A stretch of 6,872 nt of DNA, taken from assembly GCA_031267475.1 (NCBI GenBank), contig JAIRZA010000193.1, positions 1-6,872 of the forward strand, written 5' to 3'. Both the position numbers and the translations under genes were made by a program. The notes below the pieces were generated by a model. It saw nothing but the letters and a program-made list of their open reading frames with translations. It did not search any database and had not been told where the DNA came from. Positions 1 through 4,646 of this stretch are shown in pieces. Numbering within the stretch: position 1 is the first letter of the stretch; every line of letters starts with the position of its first letter. The DNA is from Spirochaetaceae bacterium (GTDB taxonomy: Bacteria; Spirochaetota; Spirochaetia; Treponematales; Breznakiellaceae).

Positions 1-16
1 GCCCGCTTCCCGGGAT

Positions 17-21
17 AAGGA
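17..21 (+). promoter_or_regulatory. Ribosome binding site of the RRM protein gene
   Basis: AAGGA lies 9 nt before the ATG at 31, followed by an A/T-rich spacer. It supports that start. The promoter of this gene would lie left of the window. Confidence 0.7.
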
Positions 22-30
22 TTTTTTTCA

Positions 31-327
31 ATGGGTAATAAACTCTATATTGGCAATCTCTCGTACCACACCACAGAAGACGGACTACGCAACTATTTTT
101 CCAGTTTCGGCAATGTAACATCAGTCAAGATCATTGTTGATCGCGAATCCGGCAATTCAAAAGGCTTTGGCTTTGTTGAAATGAGCAACGACGCGGAAGC
201 TAACGCGGCAATTGAAGGGACCAACGGCAAAGATTTTGACGGCCGCCAGATCCGCGTCAATATCGCGATGGACAAACCCCGCCGCGACCGGCCTTCCGGC
301 GGCGGCGGCGGTTACAACAACTGGTAA
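31..327 (+). CDS. Small RRM-domain RNA-binding protein with glycine-rich tail
   Basis: This 98-residue protein is a single RNA recognition motif with a short basic, glycine-rich tail, the architecture of the small bacterial RRM proteins found in cyanobacteria, spirochaetes and some proteobacteria. RNP2 is visible as LYIGNL (residues 5-10) and RNP1 as KGFGFVEM (44-51), with the aromatic residues Y6, F46 and F48 that stack on RNA bases. The RRM fills about residues 3-80. A basic stretch (K82, R84, R85, R87) and five glycines (90-94) follow and may add non-specific RNA contact. The ATG is preceded by AAGGA at 17-21, a 9-nt gap. The protein is cytoplasmic and presumably binds single-stranded RNA; in cyanobacteria such proteins respond to cold, but no target can be read from the sequence. 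It is convergent with asd, and no functional link to the acs genes is evident. The family call is very secure, the physiological role unknown. Confidence 0.95.
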   Translation: MGNKLYIGNLSYHTTEDGLRNYFSSFGNVTSVKIIVDRESGNSKGFGFVEMSNDAEANAAIEGTNGKDFDGRQIRVNIAMDKPRRDRPSGGGGGYNNW

Positions 328-344
328 AAGCCTGTTACTTAGTT

Positions 345-1445
345 TCAGGTAAAATACCCCTTCGCTTTCAGCAGTTCCGCATTAAGTACGCCGCCGCCGG
401 CGGCGCCGCGTACAGTATTATGCGAAAGTCCCGCGAAGCGCAGATCAAACACAGGGCAGGGGCGTATGCGTCCAACGCTTACCGCCATGCCTTTACAAGC
501 GTCTCTATCTTTAGAGGGTTGTGGTCTATTATCTTCGTTACGAACGATGATGGGCTGTTCAGGCGCTAGGGGCAATTTTAGTTCTTGCGGCAAAGCGTGA
601 AAATTCGCCCAAATTTGCTTAACCTGTTCCACAGAAGGCTTTTTTGCGCCGAATTCCACGCTTACAGCGGCCATATGACCGTTAGTTACCGGAACGCGGT
701 TGCAGTGGGCGCTGATAAGCGGAGCTGCGGCCTTTTTTATCTTGCCGCCCTCGATACTGCCAAGTATTTTCAGAGGCTCCAACTCTGACTTTTCTTCCTC
801 GCCCCCGATATACGGCACCACATTGTCTATAACGTCAAGACTCGGCACACCGGGGTAGCCGGCGCCAGACACCGCCTGCATCGTCGTTACCACCATGCGC
901 TTAACCTCGTAACCGGCCTGCAACAAAGCCCATACCGGAGTCATATAACTTTGAATCGAGCAGTTAGGCTTAACAACAATAAACCCCTTTTTCCAGCCGC
1001 GGGACTCCTGCTGAAAGGGAATAATATCCGTATGACCCGGATTTACCTCGGCAATCAGCATAGGCACATCGTCCGCCCAGCGGTTTGCGGAAGCGTTTGA
1101 CACGACGGGAATACCAGCGGCGGCATAACTCTCCTCCAGCGCGGCAGTCTCCTCCTTGCCCATCTCCAGGGCGGAAAACACAAACGCCAACTCACCGCGG
1201 GAGGCGGCGGCGGCGGCGCGAGAAACATCGTTAGCGTTCTCTACGACCAGATCCGCCACAGAAGAAGGACTAGCCTTTGGAAGCAGCCACCGCCCCGCCA
1301 TTACCTCGCCATACCTTTTTCCCGCGCTGCGCGGAGAAGCGGCCGCATAATTAACTTCAAACCACGGATGTCCGGAAAGCAGCGCGATATAGTTCTGCCC
1401 CACCATACCCGTAGCTCCAAGAATTCCAACAGGTATTTTTTTCAT
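345..1445 (-). CDS. asd: Aspartate-semialdehyde dehydrogenase, archaeal/fungal type
   Basis: This enzyme reduces L-4-aspartyl phosphate to L-aspartate 4-semialdehyde with NADPH, the branch step to lysine/diaminopimelate, threonine and methionine. The 366 residues open with a Rossmann dinucleotide-binding loop, GATGMVG (10-16). The catalytic cysteine is C162 in KPNCSIQSY, and the likely active-site histidine is H247 in SAHCNRVPV, followed by TNGH (254-257). The NCSIQ and HCNRVPVTNGH contexts and the overall length suit the archaeal/fungal branch of the family rather than the common E. coli-type enzyme. Other family-like stretches are QAVSGAGYPG (190-199) and the C-terminal NTVRGAAGGG (343-352). 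The ATG is preceded on the minus strand by AAAGGAG (1451-1457) at good spacing. The gene diverges from cooS and nearly touches the RRM gene at its 3' end. An alanine-rich segment (R76 to S82) is encoded by a GCC/GCG triplet run. The reading frame is intact. The function is confident; the branch assignment rests on recalled motif patterns, not an alignment. Confidence 0.95.
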   Translation of the reverse strand: MKKIPVGILGATGMVGQNYIALLSGHPWFEVNYAAASPRSAGKRYGEVMAGRWLLPKASPSSVADLVVENANDVSRAAAAASRGELAFVFSALEMGKEETAALEESYAAAGIPVVSNASANRWADDVPMLIAEVNPGHTDIIPFQQESRGWKKGFIVVKPNCSIQSYMTPVWALLQAGYEVKRMVVTTMQAVSGAGYPGVPSLDVIDNVVPYIGGEEEKSELEPLKILGSIEGGKIKKAAAPLISAHCNRVPVTNGHMAAVSVEFGAKKPSVEQVKQIWANFHALPQELKLPLAPEQPIIVRNEDNRPQPSKDRDACKGMAVSVGRIRPCPVFDLRFAGLSHNTVRGAAGGGVLNAELLKAKGYFT

Positions 1446-1665
1446 AAAATCTCCTTTAACATTTAACGGGGTTGTTCAGAAATTTCAGCTTTTTGAGCAA
1501 CAACCGCTTAAAACTTACGCCGGACCAAAGCCCGCGACAACCAAACAACTTGTTGAACAAACCCAGAGCGCCCGCCGGCATAATAAACCGTACTTTTCCG
1601 GCGCGGTATCAACATAAACAGAGTAGCCATAAAAAAGGGACTACCGCAAGACAAAGCGCGGAGTT
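1446..1665 (-). other. asd upstream leader region, no confident gene
   Basis: About 220 bp lie between the asd start and the minus-strand terminator at 1666. Next to the asd ribosome binding site is an inverted repeat, AACAACC (1499-1505) with GGTTGTT (1470-1476), which could form a 7-bp stem with a 22-nt loop in the asd leader RNA. An 11-bp palindrome, TTGTT-G-AACAA, sits at 1550-1560. A minus-strand TATTAT at 1585-1580 is a possible -10 box, but the nearest -35-like TTGATA is 21 bp away, too far for a normal promoter. I could not match a lysine riboswitch or T-box consensus by eye. A minus-strand 40-codon ORF (1630 to 1508) lacks a ribosome binding site and is not called. The asd promoter is probably in this stretch but not resolved. 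Confidence 0.4.
1451..1457 (-). promoter_or_regulatory. Ribosome binding site of asd
   Basis: The minus strand reads AAAGGAG, then five bases (ATTTT), then ATG. This is a near-ideal Shine-Dalgarno sequence and fixes the asd start at 1445. Confidence 0.85.
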
Positions 1666-1691
1666 AAAAAAAAGACCGGCTTTCGCCGGCC
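1666..1691 (-). terminator. Intrinsic terminator on the minus strand
   Basis: On the minus strand a GC-rich stem (five G-C pairs, 1689-1685 with 1680-1676, extended by a G·U and a G-C pair to 1691/1674) closes a GAAA tetraloop and is followed directly by eight Ts (1673-1666). This is a textbook Rho-independent terminator. Read on the + strand it has As before the stem and no T tract after it, so it acts only on leftward transcription. No minus-strand gene lies between it and cooS. It therefore ends either a short unannotated leftward transcript or antisense transcription from the cooS side, and shields asd from it. Confidence 0.8.
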
Positions 1692-1705
1692 CTGCCCTTG
1701 AGGCA

Positions 1706-1747
1706 ATTGGAGGTATAGTGATTTGGGAGGGGAACTATACCGCCAAT
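1706..1747. repeat. Inverted repeat, 14-bp arms, 14-nt spacer
   Basis: The left arm ATTGGAGGTATAGT (1706-1719) is the reverse complement of the right arm ACTATACCGCCAAT (1734-1747) at 13 of 14 positions. The spacer is purine-rich on the + strand. It lies about 100 bp upstream of the cooS -35 box, so it is not in the cooS mRNA. It could be an RNA stem on the minus strand, an upstream operator, or a degenerate mobile-element remnant. No target-site duplication was evident. Confidence 0.75.
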
Positions 1748-1844
1748 ACTCCATTTTCGGCGCTTTTACCAATTGACTTTAGCGATTTTTTCAACCGCCT
1801 TATTTACAATAATTTAACGCCGCCGCAAAAAAAACCGTGTTATT

Positions 1845-1859
1845 TCTTGACTTTCAAGA
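1845..1859. promoter_or_regulatory. Candidate operator palindrome over the cooS -35 box
   Basis: TCTTGA-CTT-TCAAGA is a perfect palindrome with 6-bp arms and a 3-bp centre that contains the -35 hexamer. A protein bound here would block or replace -35 recognition. A further TTCTTGA half-site lies at 1888-1894, just after the predicted transcription start. It does not match the CooA consensus (TGTC-N6-GACA type), so a CO sensor of that family is not indicated. The palindrome could be chance in a short A/T-rich stretch. Confidence 0.4.
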
Positions 1860-1874
1860 CCGGTATGCTATACT
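1847..1874 (+). promoter_or_regulatory. Probable sigma-70-type promoter of the cooS-cooC-acsB operon
   Basis: A -35 box TTGACT (1847-1852) and a -10 box TATACT (1869-1874) are separated by 16 bp, and the -10 is preceded by TGC, an extended -10 element. Transcription would start near 1881, giving a leader of about 35 nt before the cooS start. The surrounding A/T-rich sequence and position make this the obvious operon promoter. The -35 box is covered by a palindrome listed separately, which suggests it may be regulated. Confidence 0.7.
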
Positions 1875-1903
1875 TATATGGTATAAATTCTTGATACGAA
1901 GTT

Positions 1904-1909
1904 AAGGAG
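1904..1909 (+). promoter_or_regulatory. Ribosome binding site that fixes the TTG start of cooS
   Basis: AAGGAG is followed by 7 nt and then TTG at 1917. The first in-frame ATG (1935) would sit 25 nt from this site, too far. The strong Shine-Dalgarno therefore selects the rare TTG start and adds six residues to the N-terminus. Confidence 0.8.
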
Positions 1910-1916
1910 ATAGATT

Positions 1917-3812
1917 TTGAAAACTCTTGAAAACATGACCACCATTGAGCAGATGGAAGATGTTTCCGCTAAACTCAAAGAGCGGGCGTTAGCCGCCGGA
2001 GCGGAAACCTATGTGGACCGCGTAAAAGCCCAAACGCCGCACTGTAAGTTCGGCGAAGACGGTATATGCTGCAAAAACTGTTCCATGGGTCCCTGCCGTA
2101 TATCGGCAAAAGGCAAACGTGGTATATGCGGCGCGGACGCGGACGCTATAGCCGGCAGAAACTACCTAAGGACAATTGCAGCCGGAACCGCCGCCCACTC
2201 GGATCACGCGCGTGAGATTCTTCATGTGCTCCATAGCGCAAAACGCGATGGCAATTATCAAATCCGCGATGAAGCCAAGCTGCTAAGACTAGCGGCGGAA
2301 TACGGCGTAAAAACCGAAGGCCGCGATATTTACGACATAGCCCACGAGGTCGCCGAAATAGGCCTAATGGAGTTCGGCAAACCTTGGGGTCATCAAATAT
2401 TCGCCAAACGCGCCATCAAATCACGGCAAGATATATGGGAAAAAGAAGGTATCTATCCTCGCGCCATAGACCGCGAGATCGCCACATCGCTGCACATGAC
2501 TCACATGGGAAACACGTCTGACGCCGAAGCGCTTGTCCGGCAGGGACTTCGCACCGGACTGTCAAACGGCTGGGGCGGTTCGATGATAGGCACCGAAGTT
2601 ACCGATATTCTGTTTGGAACGCCGACCGTTCGCAAAACCGAAGGCGACCTTGGCACACTGGAAAAAGAGATGGTGAACATCGTTGTACACGGACACGATC
2701 CCGCCTTCTCCGAAATGATCGTAACAGTCTGCGACTTCAAAGAGATGCAGGATTACGCAAAGAGCGCGGGCGCGAAAGGCATCAACGTAGTCGGACTCTG
2801 CTGCACGGCAAACGAGGTTGCGATGCGGCACGGAGTCCGCATGGTCGGCAACTTCCTGCAACAAGAAAACGTACTGCTAACCGGCGTTGTAGAAATGATG
2901 TGCGTTGACGTTCAGTGTATCTTTCCAGCGCTCTCGCCTTTAGCCTCATGCTTCCACACCCAGTTCGTTACCACATCGCCTATAGCGCGTATCCCGGGCT
3001 CAATCTATGTTGAATTCAAAATGGAAACAGCGATGGATCAGGCGAAACAACTGGTAAAGAACGCCGTTGACAATTTCAAGAATCGCGATCAGGGCAAGGT
3101 CTACATTCCAAACAACAAACAACCCGCCGTCGTCGGCTATCCATGTGAAGAGATAATCAGCCACTTAGACGGAGTTACCAACAGCCATGTTGACGAGTTG
3201 GGCAGCTACCGCCCCGCGGTTGACGCTATAAAGTCAGGCGTTCTGCGCGGCGCTGTCGGCATCGTCGGCTGCAACAATCCCCGCGTCCGCCCGGACTATT
3301 CGCACTTTGAGATCATGAAAGAACTGCTCAAGAACGACATCCTCATAGTAGCCACCGGATGCGCCGCGCAGCTTGCGACAAAAGCCGGACTCCTTAACTA
3401 CGAGGCGAAATGGGCGTGCGGAGACGGACTGCGCCGCGTCTGCGACCTTGTAAACATACCGCCGATACTGCACATGGGCGCCTGCGTAGACATCAGCCGT
3501 ATACTGCTGCTGGTGAACGGCATAGCCCGCGACTGGGGTGTTGACACCACGCAACTTCCGATTGTCGGCGTAGCGCCGGAGTGGATGTCCGAAAAAGCGG
3601 TTTCTATTGCGAACTATGTTGTCTCAAGCGGAATTGATGTGTACCTTGGCATAGAGCCGCAAGTTAAAGGCGGCGCGCAGGTCTGGGACCTAATCACACA
3701 AGGAACACGCAAAATCGTGGGCGCGGGCTTTTCCATCAATACGGATCCAAAAGAGCTAACCAGAGCCATAATTGACGGCATCGAAGCAAAGCGCTCCGCG
3801 TTGGGGATATAA
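1917..3812 (+). CDS. cooS: Ni-Fe carbon monoxide dehydrogenase catalytic subunit (CooS/AcsA)
   Basis: This oxygen-sensitive cytoplasmic enzyme interconverts CO2 and CO at a Ni-Fe-S C-cluster; beside AcsB it should supply CO for acetyl-CoA synthesis. The cysteine pattern is complete over 631 residues. C43 and C51 match the D-cluster ligands that bridge the homodimer. C52, C55, C60 and C71 match the B-cluster. H260, C296, C334, C452, C482 and C523 match the C-cluster ligands. K560 in PEWMSEK lies 37 residues after C523, as the catalytic lysine does after its cysteine in known CODHs, and H94 sits where the proton-transfer histidine is expected. Family signatures GLCCTANE (293-300), DVQCIFP (331-337) and HMGACVD (519-525) are clear. 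The start is TTG behind a strong ribosome binding site. The protein is somewhat shorter than typical AcsA (about 670 residues): the C482-C523 gap is 41 residues against 50 in well-studied enzymes, and C60-C71 is 11 against 14. cooC follows after 3 nt. AcsA fits the context equally well as a name. Confidence 0.97.
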   Translation: MKTLENMTTIEQMEDVSAKLKERALAAGAETYVDRVKAQTPHCKFGEDGICCKNCSMGPCRISAKGKRGICGADADAIAGRNYLRTIAAGTAAHSDHAREILHVLHSAKRDGNYQIRDEAKLLRLAAEYGVKTEGRDIYDIAHEVAEIGLMEFGKPWGHQIFAKRAIKSRQDIWEKEGIYPRAIDREIATSLHMTHMGNTSDAEALVRQGLRTGLSNGWGGSMIGTEVTDILFGTPTVRKTEGDLGTLEKEMVNIVVHGHDPAFSEMIVTVCDFKEMQDYAKSAGAKGINVVGLCCTANEVAMRHGVRMVGNFLQQENVLLTGVVEMMCVDVQCIFPALSPLASCFHTQFVTTSPIARIPGSIYVEFKMETAMDQAKQLVKNAVDNFKNRDQGKVYIPNNKQPAVVGYPCEEIISHLDGVTNSHVDELGSYRPAVDAIKSGVLRGAVGIVGCNNPRVRPDYSHFEIMKELLKNDILIVATGCAAQLATKAGLLNYEAKWACGDGLRRVCDLVNIPPILHMGACVDISRILLLVNGIARDWGVDTTQLPIVGVAPEWMSEKAVSIANYVVSSGIDVYLGIEPQVKGGAQVWDLITQGTRKIVGAGFSINTDPKELTRAIIDGIEAKRSALGI

Positions 3813-3815
3813 ACA

Positions 3816-4589
3816 GTGAAAATCGCGATTACCGGAAAAGGCGGAGTAGGAAAAACAACACTTTCGGCGGTTTTGGCGCGTTTATATGCCGCTGAAGGCC
3901 GCAAAGTCCTTGCCGTTGATGTTGATCCGGACGCAAACCTAGGGCTTGCGCTTGGATTCAGCGCTGAAGAGGTAGCCGCGATAACGCCCATATCCAAGAT
4001 GAAGGAGCTCATTGCCGAGCGCACAGGCTCGGACGGCGACGGTTTGGGGAAATTCTTCAAAATCAACCCAAAAGTTGACGACATACCGGATGCTTACGCA
4101 AAAGAAAAAAACGGCGTAAAATTCCTCATAATGGGGACGGTTGAATTAGGCGGCGGCGGATGCGTCTGCCCCGAACACGTTGTCGTTAAACGGCTAATAT
4201 CCCACATGATTATACAACGGGACGAGGTTGTCATCATGGATATGGAGGCCGGCATTGAGCATCTGGGACGCGGAACGGCGGGCATGGTTGACCGTTTCAT
4301 AGTTGTAATAGAGCCGGGCGCGCGAAGCGTACAGACATACAGCTTGGTAAAAAAACTGGCGCTTGATTTAGGCGTAAAAAAAGTAAATGTAGTCGCAAAC
4401 AAAGTTCGCGGACCGGAGGACATGGAATTTATCAAAAAAAACATCCCGCCGGACGCGCTGTTGGGCTGCATTTCTTACAACGATGAAATAATCAGCGCCG
4501 ACCGGCAAGGGGTATCGCCTTTCGATACAAGTGAAAAAGCAAAACTTGAAATCAAGCGCATCAAAGACGCGCTTGATTCAGGCGTTTAA
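3816..4589 (+). CDS. cooC: CODH nickel-insertion accessory ATPase CooC
   Basis: CooC is a dimeric MinD/SIMIBI-class ATPase that helps insert nickel into the CODH C-cluster. Over 257 residues it shows the deviant Walker A motif KGGVGKTT (8-15, with signature lysine K8 and P-loop K13), DVDPD (35-39) in the switch I region, the nickel-binding CXC motif C116/C118 in GGCVCPE, and a Walker B-like VVIMDMEAG (138-146). NK at 195-196 suits the base-recognition position. The length is normal for the family. The GTG start lies 3 nt after the cooS stop, and the only Shine-Dalgarno-like sequence is a GGGG run at the end of cooS (3803-3806), so translation is probably coupled to cooS. The position between CODH and ACS genes matches its job and is common in acetogen acs clusters. 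Some annotations call such genes acsF; the CXC motif and cooS adjacency favour CooC. No anomaly seen. Confidence 0.95.
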   Translation: MKIAITGKGGVGKTTLSAVLARLYAAEGRKVLAVDVDPDANLGLALGFSAEEVAAITPISKMKELIAERTGSDGDGLGKFFKINPKVDDIPDAYAKEKNGVKFLIMGTVELGGGGCVCPEHVVVKRLISHMIIQRDEVVIMDMEAGIEHLGRGTAGMVDRFIVVIEPGARSVQTYSLVKKLALDLGVKKVNVVANKVRGPEDMEFIKKNIPPDALLGCISYNDEIISADRQGVSPFDTSEKAKLEIKRIKDALDSGV

Positions 4590-4618
4590 TTTCAAGCCAA
4601 AAATTGAAATCTTTGGCT
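4589..4618 (+). promoter_or_regulatory. Overlapping alternative stem-loops between cooC and acsB
   Basis: Two hairpins compete for the same bases. One pairs ATTTCAA (4589-4595) with TTGAAAT (4604-4610). The other pairs AGCCAAA (4595-4601) with TTTGGCT (4612-4618), and with three G-C pairs is the more stable. They cannot form together easily, because the connecting loops (0-2 nt) are too short for a pseudoknot. There is no T tract after either, so this is not an ordinary terminator. TATAAT at 4618-4623 resembles a -10 box but has no -35 at the right distance. The element could be an mRNA processing or translation-tuning site for acsB, or chance. Confidence 0.35.
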
Positions 4619-4635
4619 ATAATTTTATGAAAAAT

Positions 4636-4639
4636 GGAG
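4636..4639 (+). promoter_or_regulatory. Ribosome binding site of acsB
   Basis: GGAG precedes the ATG at 4647 by 7 nt, so acsB has an independent ribosome binding site, unlike the tightly coupled cooC. Confidence 0.75.
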
Positions 4640-4646
4640 TAAGTAT

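Larger units (their letters stand above)
1666..1750 (-). ncRNA. Candidate small structured RNA ending in the intrinsic terminator
   Basis: Read leftward, three hairpins follow one another almost without gaps. The first has 14-bp arms (1747-1734 with 1719-1706, one mismatch) around a 14-nt loop. The second is a 4-bp TGCC/GGCA stem with a 5-nt loop (1705-1693). The third is the GAAA-loop terminator with eight Us (1691-1666). Such a string in a gene-free interval is typical of a small RNA. I do not recognise it as 6S, tmRNA, SRP RNA or RNase P RNA. The 5' end is unknown and 1750 is only the edge of the first hairpin; no good minus-strand promoter is visible, the best trace being TTGAAA at 1794-1789. 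The first inverted repeat may instead be a protein-binding DNA site. Structure is seen directly; RNA status is inference. Confidence 0.3.

Noticed and set aside
328..344. Possible bidirectional terminator between the RRM gene and asd
   Set aside because: Only a 4-bp CCTG/CAGG pairing with a short T run on the minus side can be drawn in and around the 17-bp gap, too weak to call.
1203..1219. GCG/GGC triplet run in asd, and a similar glycine-codon run at 298-312 in the RRM gene
   Set aside because: Both encode in-frame alanine or glycine stretches and are ordinary low-complexity coding sequence. Triplet slippage would not shift the frame, so phase variation is unlikely.
1508..1630. 40-codon minus-strand ORF upstream of asd
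   Set aside because: An ATG is present but a T/C-rich stretch replaces any Shine-Dalgarno sequence, and the basic peptide matches nothing I know. As an asd leader peptide it lacks an obvious run of lysine, threonine or methionine codons.
1472..1894. 140-codon open frame on the + strand in the asd-cooS intergenic region
   Set aside because: It starts with TTG without a usable ribosome binding site, has no recognisable domain and a low-complexity composition. It runs through the minus-strand terminator, the inverted repeat and the cooS promoter, so it is most likely a chance frame.
3614..4471. Long minus-strand open frames opposite cooS, cooC and acsB
   Set aside because: They lie antisense to well-supported genes, lack domains and arise from codon bias in the true frames.
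4618..4623. TATAAT as an internal promoter for acsB
   Set aside because: No -35 hexamer lies 15-19 bp upstream; TTGAAA at 4604 is only 8 bp away. Kept only as a note on the spacer.
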